This document shows, piece by piece, positions 1 to 6,504 of a DNA stretch of 9,476 bases (positions are counted from its first letter, which is position 1; the number at the start of each line of letters is the position of its first letter). A model generated the notes under the pieces. It saw only the letters and a list, made by a program, of their open reading frames with translations, ran no database searches and was not told the origin of the DNA. The DNA comes from Holosporales bacterium (lineage in GTDB: Bacteria > Pseudomonadota > Alphaproteobacteria > UBA3830 > JAIRMZ01), in the NCBI GenBank assembly GCA_031279495.1, contig JAITIJ010000087.1:1-9476 (forward strand), in the 5' to 3' direction. Both the position numbers and the translations under genes were made by a program.

Positions 1-1
1 G

Positions 2-385
2 GCGCCTTATGGCATTGGAGTAACGCGCCTTGTTGGCGCTATTGTTGAGGCGTCTCACGACGAAAAAGGGATCGTATGGCCAGAAGCAGTTGCGCCGTTT
101 CGTGTCGGCTTAGTTAGCTTGCGCGCTGAAGAGGCTAATTGCGCTAATGTAGCCAGCGATATTTACACAAAGCTTAGAAATGTAGGCGTTGAAGTGCTTT
201 ACGATGATCGGGACGAGCGTATGGGAGTAAAGCTCTCTGATATGGATCTTATTGGACTCCCTTGGCAGATTTTAGTCGGACCAAAAAAACTCGCTGCAGG
301 TATGGTTGAGTTAAAAAACCGCAGGACTGGAGAGGTTCGGGAACTGTCTCAAGACGGCATCCTAAACTTTTTCGGATGCGCTTAG
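2..385 (+). CDS. proS: Prolyl-tRNA synthetase, C-terminal part (5' end outside window)
   Basis: This is the last 127 codons of a class II aminoacyl-tRNA synthetase that attaches proline to tRNA(Pro) in the cytoplasm. The frame is open from base 2, so the gene begins upstream of the window. The opening residues APYGIGVTRLVGAIVEA carry class II motif 3, with the conserved Arg that contacts ATP. An anticodon-binding domain follows. Its marks are WPEAVAPF, then DDRDERMGVKLSDMDLIG and the strand PWQILVGPKKL. The protein stops soon after this domain, as in the short ProRS form common in alphaproteobacteria. The family usually has Pro in DERPGVK where this protein has Met, a minor change. A TTG at 119 lies inside the domain and is not the start. 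The permease gene begins one base after the TAG stop, which suggests a shared transcript and coupled translation. Identity is secure; only the N-terminal portion is unseen. Confidence 0.96.
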   Translation, partial: APYGIGVTRLVGAIVEASHDEKGIVWPEAVAPFRVGLVSLRAEEANCANVASDIYTKLRNVGVEVLYDDRDERMGVKLSDMDLIGLPWQILVGPKKLAAGMVELKNRRTGEVRELSQDGILNFFGCA

Positions 386-386
386 C

Positions 387-1646
387 GTGCTTTTCAGCGC
401 GACGGAACGCTTTCTAGCCTGGCGTTATATACGAGCAAAACGCCGAGAACGCTTCATCTCTGTTGTCTCTGGTTTCGCGTATCTAGGCATTACGCTGGGA
501 GTTGCTACTCTTATCATCGTCACAGCCGTTATGAATGGCTTCAGAATCGAGTTCATGAGCCGCATTGTGGGGTTTAACGGGCATCTGGCGATTCAGGCGC
601 CTTATGGCATTCAGGAGTACAAAGAAATATGCCAGAGGATTGCTACGCACTCTGAAGTGATTCACGTTACACCGCTTATTCAGCGTCAGGCGATGATCTC
701 CACATCTTCTCGTATTCTCGGCGTGCTTGTGCAAGGAATAGAGCCAAAGGATCTGGCGCAAAAGGAATCCGTTCAGAATGGTCTTGTCGCGGGAGACCTA
801 AAGACATTTGGAGAAGAGGAAGACGGACTTGCGTGTGGATGCGTGATTGGGAGTAAGCTTGCCAGGCGATTGCATGTTACGGCAGGCAGCAAAATAACGA
901 TCATCACCCCAGAGTTTTCGGAAACCGGCTTCGGCCTTGTGCCCAGATCAAAAACGCTAAGAGTACAGGCGATATTTGAAGTTGGCATGCGCGACTATGA
1001 TGGACATATCGTTTTCATTTCTCTCTCTTTAACCCAGCGCCTATTTCGCATAGAAGAAGGCGTCGATACACTAGAAGTCTTCGTCAAAAATCCCCTAAAA
1101 ATAGCGCAAATAACCGAGGATATTCGCCAACGCCTTGATCCTTTGATGGAAGTTATCGATTGGCAACACTTAAACAAAACCTTTATGGGCGCTGTTGAGG
1201 TTCAGCGCAATGTGCTGTTTCTGATCTTGTCTTTAATGGTCTTAATCGCCAGTTTCAACATTATCTCGAGCATGGTCATGTTAGTGCGCGATAAAACAAA
1301 AGACATCGCCATCCTCCGCACACTTGGGGCTACACGCGGAAGTGTCTTGCGTATTTTTTTAATGATTGGTTCTTTCATTGGTACAGTAGGAACTTTTTCT
1401 GGCCTTGTGCTTGGTCTGGCCTTTTCGTTGAATATCGAATCTATTCGGCATTTCCTCGAGAGATTGCTCAAGACAAACCTGTTCCCTGACGAGGTGTATT
1501 TCCTTTCGACGTTGCCGTCTCAGGTGGAGCCCGTGGATGTCGCTGTAACTGTTATAACAGCCCTGTTCTTTTCGTTTCTTGCAACCTTGTATCCTGCATG
1601 GAAGGCGAGCAAATGCGATCCGGTTGAAGTTCTGCGATATGAATGA
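387..1646 (+). CDS. lolC: Lipoprotein-releasing ABC transporter permease, LolC/LolE family
   Basis: This is the 419-aa inner-membrane subunit of the Lol exporter, which extracts mature lipoproteins from the inner membrane and hands them to the LolA carrier. The topology is that of the LolC/E-MacB fold. A cytoplasmic N-terminus (ERFLAWRYIRAKR) leads into TM1 at about residues 23-48, followed by a large periplasmic domain at about 50-270. TM2 is at about 276-300, TM3 at about 320-347 and TM4 at about 383-406. Family-typical stretches are GVATLIIVTAVMNGFR after TM1, ASFNIISSMVMLVRDKTKD in TM2, and DIAILRTLGATRGSV just before TM3. The start is GTG at 387, one base past the proS stop; the next in-frame ATG would remove TM1. 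No clear Shine-Dalgarno site precedes it, so it probably depends on coupling to proS. It overlaps lolD by 8 nt. LolC and LolE cannot be told apart here. With only one permease gene in the cluster, it may work as a homodimer (the LolF situation); that is inference. Confidence 0.93.
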   Translation: MLFSATERFLAWRYIRAKRRERFISVVSGFAYLGITLGVATLIIVTAVMNGFRIEFMSRIVGFNGHLAIQAPYGIQEYKEICQRIATHSEVIHVTPLIQRQAMISTSSRILGVLVQGIEPKDLAQKESVQNGLVAGDLKTFGEEEDGLACGCVIGSKLARRLHVTAGSKITIITPEFSETGFGLVPRSKTLRVQAIFEVGMRDYDGHIVFISLSLTQRLFRIEEGVDTLEVFVKNPLKIAQITEDIRQRLDPLMEVIDWQHLNKTFMGAVEVQRNVLFLILSLMVLIASFNIISSMVMLVRDKTKDIAILRTLGATRGSVLRIFLMIGSFIGTVGTFSGLVLGLAFSLNIESIRHFLERLLKTNLFPDEVYFLSTLPSQVEPVDVAVTVITALFFSFLATLYPAWKASKCDPVEVLRYE

Positions 1647-2328
1647 TGTTTTTGTCCTAGACAACATCTGCAAGAGCTACAAAGGCGCGGGGAATACCGT
1701 TGCTGTTCTAAAAGATGCGTCACTAACTCTTCAGAAGGGAGAGTTGATGGCTCTTCTTGGTCCCTCTGGTACTGGTAAATCAACTTTACTGCACATTGCA
1801 GGGCTTTTAGATACCGCAGATTCTGGATCTATCCACATTCTGGGCAAGAATTACGCTCATGCCTCAGATGCAGAGCGCACGCAAGCGCGTCGGCAGCACA
1901 TTGGGTTTGTCTATCAATTTCATCATCTGATGCCAGAGTTAACAGCGCTTGAGAACGTTATCCTTCCTCAGCGTCTTGCTGAAGTACCTCCCACAAAAGC
2001 ACAAACACGTGCGCAAGAACTGCTTGTACGCCTGGGGCTTGCGCATCGTATAACACATTTGCCAGCAGCCCTCTCAGGAGGAGAACAGCAACGAGTTGCC
2101 ATAGCACGAGCCCTAGCCAACAACCCAGAGCTATTGCTTGCAGATGAACCCACAGGTAACTTGGATGAAAAGACGGCGGATACTCTTATCAACGATCTTG
2201 TGCATCTGGCACGTACAACGCAATTATCCGCACTTATAGCAACCCATAATCCTGAGTTTGCCAAAAGGCTTGATCGCCGCATACACTTAAGAGACGGTGT
2301 TCTTGTTCATCGCGCTCAGGATAGCTAA
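1639..2328 (+). CDS. lolD: Lipoprotein-releasing ABC transporter ATP-binding protein LolD
   Basis: This 229-aa cytoplasmic ATPase powers the Lol exporter by binding the LolC/E permease encoded just upstream. All ABC motifs are present: Walker A GPSGTGKST at 41-49 (Lys47), the Q-loop Gln93 in YQFHHLMP, the signature LSGGEQQRVAIARAL from 145, Walker B LLLADEPTGNLD with Asp169-Glu170, and the switch His203 in IATHNPEF. The LSGGEQQR signature and the LADEPTGNLD stretch are typical of the LolD/MacB/FtsE group, and the neighbouring permease decides for LolD. I chose the ATG at 1639 because it gives the usual family length of about 230 aa. A TTG at 1579 in the same frame would add 20 residues that overlap the permease and resemble nothing. 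The ATG lies inside the last codons of the permease (8-nt overlap), and the site before it is weak (GAAG), so translation is probably coupled. Confidence 0.95.
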   Translation: MNDVFVLDNICKSYKGAGNTVAVLKDASLTLQKGELMALLGPSGTGKSTLLHIAGLLDTADSGSIHILGKNYAHASDAERTQARRQHIGFVYQFHHLMPELTALENVILPQRLAEVPPTKAQTRAQELLVRLGLAHRITHLPAALSGGEQQRVAIARALANNPELLLADEPTGNLDEKTADTLINDLVHLARTTQLSALIATHNPEFAKRLDRRIHLRDGVLVHRAQDS

Positions 2329-5300
2329 TGAATCGTGCTCCTTTTATTCATTTGCGCGCTCATTCTGCGTATTCTCTGGCAGAAGGCGCCATCAAAGTGC
2401 CCGATCTTTTGGATCTTGCCAAAAAGAACGCGATGTCGGCGATTGCGCTGACGGATCGCAATAATCTGTTCGGTGCTTGTGCGTTCTCTGAGTATGCGTT
2501 GTCTGCTGGTGTACAGCCCATTATCGGATGCTCACTGAATGTTTCTCATCCAGGAGCACGAGAGGGCACAACGCGCGCACCAACCTCTCTTCTTTTTCTG
2601 AGCAAGAACGAGCGTGGTTATCGGAACCTTTCAAAGCTCGTCAGTCAAGCGCACCTGAATTCCTCACACGCAAGCTGGCCAGAGGTATCGTTTGCTGCTC
2701 TCGAGGAATATGCAGATGGGCTGATCGTACTGACCGCTGGTATCCTCGGCAGTCTCGGGCGCTTCTTGCTTGAAAAAGACGGAAACGCCGCACAGCAGTT
2801 TCTAGATCAGCTTCAGGCGACTTTTCCAGATCGTCTATACATCGAACTTATGCGTCACCAAGAAGCACGCGAGCAAGCTATCGAAGAGCCTCTTCTTGAC
2901 TTGGCTTTTGCGCGCAATATTCCAATTGTGGCGACGAACTCGGTGTTTTACGCCGCCCCCGATATGTTTGATGCACACGATGTGCTGATCTGTATTTCTC
3001 AAGGAGCTGTTTTAGCGGATACAGATCGACAAACTTCGTCAGAAGCGTACTATTTTAAGTCGCAAGAGGAAATGCGCGTACTGTTTGCGGATCTTCCAGA
3101 AGCTATTGAGAACACAGCGGTTATTGCGCAGCGTTGTGCCTTTGCAGTAACGCCACAGAAAACCGTCTTTCCAAAGGCTTACCGCAACACAGAAAAAACA
3201 GAGGCTGAGATTTTGCGTGAGGAAGCTCGCAAAGGTTTGGAAAAACGGCTAGAAACCGTTGATTTCAGTGCTTTTCCATCAGAGGATGAAGGGCGTAAGA
3301 AGTACTATGACCGTTTTGATTATGAACTCGATGTCGTTGAACAGAAGGGGTTTCCTGGATATTTCTTAGTGGTTGCTGATTTTGTGCAATGGGCAAAAAA
3401 TCAACACATTCCTGTAGGGCCAGGACGTGGTTCGGGCGCAGGTTCGCTGATTGCGTGGGCACTGACGATCACAGATCTTGATCCTATTCGATTTTCTCTA
3501 ATTTTCGAGCGCTTTCTGAATCCAGAGCGCGTTTCCCTTCCTGATTTTGATATCGATTTTTGTCAAGATCGACGTGACGAAATTATTGAATATGTACGTC
3601 AGAAATACGGTGTTGATCACGTTGCGCAAATTATTACTTTTGGGAAACTGCAAGCACGTGCCGTTTTGCGCGATGTTGGCCGCGTTTTAGGCTTACCGTA
3701 CGGATACGTCGACAAAATCTGCAAGCTCGTTCCGTATAACCCTGCTCACCCGCTGACACTAACAGAAGCCATGCAAGGAGAACCAACGTTCAAGCAGATG
3801 ACAGAGGAGGATCCGCAAGTCGAACGCCTTGTCGTTATCGCTCTGAAGCTGGAGGGGCTCTTTCGGCATGCCTCAACCCATGCCGCTGGTGTTGTAATCT
3901 CTGAAGCGCCTCTTGATGAGGTCGTTCCGCTTTACAAAGATCCTCGTTCGGATATTCCCGTTACACAATTTGACATGAAATGTGTCGAAAAGGCAGGATT
4001 GATTAAATTCGACTTTCTTGGACTTAAGACGCTGACGGTTTTGCAAAAAACCATCGATTTGTTGCGTGCGCGTGGCGTGAATATAACGCTTTCTTCGATT
4101 CCTTTAGACGATCCGAAGACATTTGCGCTGCTACATCGTGTTGAAACAATCGGTGTGTTTCAATTAGAAAGCGGTGGGATGCAAGAGGTCGTTAAGAACT
4201 TGCGACCCGATCGGTTTGAAGACCTAATCGCGCTTGTGGCATTGTTTCGTCCAGGGCCAATGGATGACATTCCGCGATATATCGCCTGTAAGCATGGCCA
4301 AGAAGCTGTGCGGTTTCTTCATCCAAAGCTTGAGCCTATCTTGGCGTCTACTTATGGCGTGATGGTTTACCAAGAACAGGTTATGCAGATTGCGCAGGTG
4401 CTAGGGGGATATACACTTGGTCAAGCAGACCTTTTGCGCCGTGCGATGGGAAAAAAGATTCATGCCGAGATGGAGGCGCAGCGCAAGCGTTTCCTCGTTG
4501 GCGCACTGAACAACGGCGTCGCAGATCGCACTGCCGATCAGATCTTCGATCAAATGGCCAAATTCGCAAGCTATGGGTTCAACAAGTCACACGCAGCGCC
4601 GTATGCCATGCTTGCTTATCAAACGGCTTTTTTGAAAGCGAACTATCCGGTTGAGTTTATTGCAACTTTAATGACTTGCGATACGGGGAACATTGAGAAA
4701 CTGACGAATTATCGTCAAGAGCTTGAACGCTTGAATATCCCTCTCTTACTGCCGGACATTAATGCATCTCAAGCCGAGTTTTCTGTGACAGAACACGATG
4801 GTCAGCCTGCAATCCGCTACGGATTAATGGGAATCAAAGGAGGAGGTGCGCTGGCTATGCACCAGGTTGTGGAAGAGCGCACAGCCAACGGACCCTTCAA
4901 GGATATTTTCGACTTCTGCAAGCGTTTTGACACACGCATTGCAAATAAGCGCATTGTGGACGTTCTGATTCTAGGGGGTGCCTTTGATTCATTGCACACA
5001 TCACGTCGGTTATTAAGCGAACAGCTGGATAGTATCCTAAAACAAGTCGAACCAAATCGACCAAGCATCGCATCTACACAGCAAGATTCTTTGTTCGGAG
5101 AGGAAAGCCTTCGGGCAGATTACAAACGGGATGCCTTAGAAGGCCCTGATTGGCCACCACTCATTCGCCTTCAAAAGGAATTCGAAGTCATTGGGTTTTA
5201 TCTTTCTGCGCACCCATTGGATACCTATGCCCCAACTATCCGAGCGTTGGGGGTAGCAGCTTTATGCGATGTTATCGAAGAGAAGAAAGGAAAAGCTACT

Positions 5301-5759
5301 ATCGCGTGCGTTGTCCTTGGTCTGCAAAAACGAGTAGCGCGTTCAGGAAATCGGTACGCTTTCCTGCAATTTTCAGACACCAGCGGCAATGGGGAATGCG
5401 TTGTTTTCTCGGAACTGCTTGCTAGCGCCAGCAATCTGTTGGAAGAAGGAAAGTGCCTTTTGCTAACAGTACAAGCAAGATTCGAGGGTGATACTTACCG
5501 ATTAATAGCCGTTTCTGTGCAAGATCTAGCTGCAGCTCCAGCGCCCACTTTGGCGGAGATTCAGATCTCTTTTTCAGATACTGAAGCTCTTCAAGCTATT
5601 GCGGCGTATTTAGAGAGCAAGCCAGAGGGAACAACTCGTGTTTGCCTAAAGACTCCTGCTTTTAAGAGGTACATTCTACCAAAGAAGTACGCCATATCTT
5701 TCGAGGATATCGTCGCTTTTCGATCCATTCCTGGAGTGCTGGATGCTAATGTGGGATGA
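2328..5759 (+). CDS. dnaE: DNA polymerase III subunit alpha (DnaE)
   Basis: This is the catalytic subunit of the replicative DNA polymerase, 1143 aa against 1160 in E. coli, acting in the holoenzyme with the beta clamp. An N-terminal PHP domain (about 1-275) begins IHLRAHSAYS and is followed by the C-family polymerase core. The catalytic aspartates are visible: Asp408 and Asp410 in LPDFDIDFCQDRRDE, and Asp562 in LIKFDFLGLKTL. They match E. coli D401, D403 and D555 with a constant offset of 7. The fingers include QLESGGMQEV, ALFRPGPMDDIPRYI and ASYGFNKSHAAPYA. A helix-hairpin-helix region contains RYGLMGIKGGGALAM. A clamp-binding pentapeptide QDSLF lies at 919-923, and an OB fold spans about 985-1065. 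The ATG at 2328 shares its A with the lolD TAA, and AGGA at 2318-2321 is a well-placed ribosome site. The PHP domain lacks several metal ligands (see findings), so proofreading is expected from a separate DnaQ. No frameshift was seen. Confidence 0.98.
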   Translation: MNRAPFIHLRAHSAYSLAEGAIKVPDLLDLAKKNAMSAIALTDRNNLFGACAFSEYALSAGVQPIIGCSLNVSHPGAREGTTRAPTSLLFLSKNERGYRNLSKLVSQAHLNSSHASWPEVSFAALEEYADGLIVLTAGILGSLGRFLLEKDGNAAQQFLDQLQATFPDRLYIELMRHQEAREQAIEEPLLDLAFARNIPIVATNSVFYAAPDMFDAHDVLICISQGAVLADTDRQTSSEAYYFKSQEEMRVLFADLPEAIENTAVIAQRCAFAVTPQKTVFPKAYRNTEKTEAEILREEARKGLEKRLETVDFSAFPSEDEGRKKYYDRFDYELDVVEQKGFPGYFLVVADFVQWAKNQHIPVGPGRGSGAGSLIAWALTITDLDPIRFSLIFERFLNPERVSLPDFDIDFCQDRRDEIIEYVRQKYGVDHVAQIITFGKLQARAVLRDVGRVLGLPYGYVDKICKLVPYNPAHPLTLTEAMQGEPTFKQMTEEDPQVERLVVIALKLEGLFRHASTHAAGVVISEAPLDEVVPLYKDPRSDIPVTQFDMKCVEKAGLIKFDFLGLKTLTVLQKTIDLLRARGVNITLSSIPLDDPKTFALLHRVETIGVFQLESGGMQEVVKNLRPDRFEDLIALVALFRPGPMDDIPRYIACKHGQEAVRFLHPKLEPILASTYGVMVYQEQVMQIAQVLGGYTLGQADLLRRAMGKKIHAEMEAQRKRFLVGALNNGVADRTADQIFDQMAKFASYGFNKSHAAPYAMLAYQTAFLKANYPVEFIATLMTCDTGNIEKLTNYRQELERLNIPLLLPDINASQAEFSVTEHDGQPAIRYGLMGIKGGGALAMHQVVEERTANGPFKDIFDFCKRFDTRIANKRIVDVLILGGAFDSLHTSRRLLSEQLDSILKQVEPNRPSIASTQQDSLFGEESLRADYKRDALEGPDWPPLIRLQKEFEVIGFYLSAHPLDTYAPTIRALGVAALCDVIEEKKGKATIACVVLGLQKRVARSGNRYAFLQFSDTSGNGECVVFSELLASASNLLEEGKCLLLTVQARFEGDTYRLIAVSVQDLAAAPAPTLAEIQISFSDTEALQAIAAYLESKPEGTTRVCLKTPAFKRYILPKKYAISFEDIVAFRSIPGVLDANVG

Positions 5760-5800
5760 AAAAGCCCCCCTGGCACACTACAATGAGCATACCAGGGAGC
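5759..5800 (-). terminator. Rho-independent terminator facing the minus strand
   Basis: Read on the minus strand, the arm GCTCCCTGG (plus 5792-5800) pairs with CCAGGGGGGC (plus 5764-5773), with one G-U pair and one bulged G. The stem is GC-rich, about nine pairs, with a loop of roughly 18 nt. It is followed at once by five T residues, complementary to plus 5759-5763. On the plus strand no T-run follows the hairpin, so it should mainly stop minus-strand transcripts. It lies about 45 bp past the stop of the broken minus-strand gene and touches the dnaE stop codon, so it also insulates dnaE from antisense reading. Assigned by eye; folding energy was not computed. Confidence 0.7.
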
Positions 5801-5806
5801 ATAAGA

Positions 5807-5830
5807 AGACTGCAGGAGAAAAAACAGTCT
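5807..5830. repeat. Small inverted repeat (hairpin) between dnaE and the minus-strand gene remnant
   Basis: AGACTG (5807-5812) and CAGTCT (5825-5830) form a perfect 6-bp stem around a 12-nt loop. No T-run follows on either strand, so it is a poor intrinsic terminator. It may help end or stabilise the dnaE transcript, for which no better plus-strand terminator was seen. It could also be chance. Confidence 0.35.
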
Positions 5831-5844
5831 ATGGGGGTATTTAA

Positions 5845-6322
5845 CTAATCATTCCACTGCGAATTATTTCTTCTGCTGCTTGGGACTCTATACAGAATGA
5901 ACTCGCTAAGGTTGCCGATCAATGGATGATGCACAAGCTGCGCAAACTTCTGTTGCACAAAGTTATCCCCGCGGAATGGTTCTTCTATTTGCGGATTTTC
6001 TCTGAGATAAACATTGCTACTACCTCCAACTACAAAAAAGCGTCGTACCCATAGTACACTCATTTCATCTGTAGTAACGTAGCCACTATGTTTGTAAACT
6101 CTACCCTTTATAGGGCTTAATAAGTCCTCCATAAGGGCAAGAGAGTCATTTGTCCTGTCAGGATTATCAAACCCTCTCAGCTGCAGTACGAATGCTCGAA
6201 CGGCCGGCTCATTAAGATCCTTAGCTATCCTGGGCCCGTTCCTCTTCCTTCAAGGGCGCCCAACATCAGCACCGCCGCTACTGCAACAGTAGTAAATAAC
6301 GATTTTTTGTTTCAAACTCCAT
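5845..6322 (-). pseudogene. Decayed gene for a small exported protein of unknown function
   Basis: I do not recognise this protein. Its main frame is open on the minus strand from about 6252 down to the TAG at 5845-5847. It reads IAKDLNEPAVRAFVLQL, then SPIKGRVYKHSGYVTTDE, VRRFFVVGGSSNVYL and QKFAQLVHHPLIGN, and ends NNSQWND. The first in-frame ATG (6132) would give only 95 aa and starts mid-protein. Just upstream, in another frame, lies a convincing signal peptide, KKSLFTTVAVAAVLMLGA (about 6250-6309), which has no start codon of its own. An ATG at 6320-6322 is in a third frame. One added base in the A6 run (plus T6 at 6303-6308) and one more near 6240-6250 would join ATG, signal peptide and body into one frame of about 160 codons. 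This is most simply two single-base losses in an old gene. A minus-strand terminator follows, and a palindrome with a possible -10 box precedes it. Sequencing error or chance frames remain possible. Confidence 0.55.
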
Positions 6323-6342
6323 TTTTATTTCACTAAATTTTA

Positions 6343-6357
6343 TGAGCACAGTGCTCA
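6343..6357. promoter_or_regulatory. 15-bp perfect palindrome, operator candidate
   Basis: TGAGCAC-A-GTGCTCA is a perfect 7-bp inverted repeat around one central base, in the AT-rich gap between the start of the minus-strand remnant and clpB. On the minus strand it begins 5 nt after TATAAG (plus 6363-6368), a plausible -10 box. It would therefore lie across the transcription start of the minus-strand gene, where a repressor would act. No good -35 box was found. It is about 150 bp upstream of clpB and does not match the CIRCE heat-shock operator. The regulator is unknown. Confidence 0.4.
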
Positions 6358-6493
6358 CATTTCTTATATAGGCAATACTTCAACAAAAAGAAAACTTTTA
6401 ATTATCGTGATATTTTAGCAAGTTTAAAAAGGACTCTCTCGTCCAGAGACAAGATTGCAGAATAGCGGTAGTATAGGGTCGGCCTCAAGAAAA

Positions 6494-6500
6494 GGGAGGA
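6494..6500 (+). promoter_or_regulatory. Strong Shine-Dalgarno site of clpB
   Basis: GGGAGGA ends 4 nt before the ATG at 6505. It is the strongest ribosome site in the window and fixes the clpB start at 6505 rather than the in-frame ATG at 6514, which it would serve less well. The contrast with the weak, coupled starts of the upstream operon fits clpB being an independent, highly expressed unit. Confidence 0.8.
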
Positions 6501-6504
6501 AATT

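Larger units (their letters stand above)
6323..6504. promoter_or_regulatory. Divergent intergenic region and clpB leader
   Basis: This AT-rich stretch separates the minus-strand remnant from clpB and should hold both promoters. I see no sequence that fits an RpoH heat-shock promoter well on the plus strand, and no convincing sigma-70 pair. TATAGG at 6472-6477 could be a -10 box, but no -35 lies 16-18 bp before it; the TTGCAG at 6455-6460 is only 11 bp away. A small hairpin, TCTCT (6435-6439) with AGAGA (6445-6449), lies about 55-70 bp before the start codon. The region ends with the clpB ribosome site. Confidence 0.45.

Noticed and set aside
1579..1638. An in-frame TTG that would lengthen lolD by 20 residues
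   Set aside because: The added residues overlap the permease coding sequence and fit no LolD N-terminus; the ATG at 1639 gives the standard length.
1359..1783. Minus-strand frames of 87-104 codons over the permease/lolD junction
   Set aside because: They lie antisense to clearly identified genes, lack ribosome sites and show no domain features.
6343..6357. CIRCE (HrcA operator) upstream of clpB
   Set aside because: CIRCE is TTAGCACTC-N9-GAGTGCTAA. Here the arms differ and the spacer is one base.
6360..6480. RpoH heat-shock promoter for clpB
   Set aside because: No CTTG-type -35 with a matching C-rich -10 at the proper spacing was seen on the plus strand. CCTATATAAG on the minus strand resembles an RpoH -10, but it faces away from clpB and lacks its -35.
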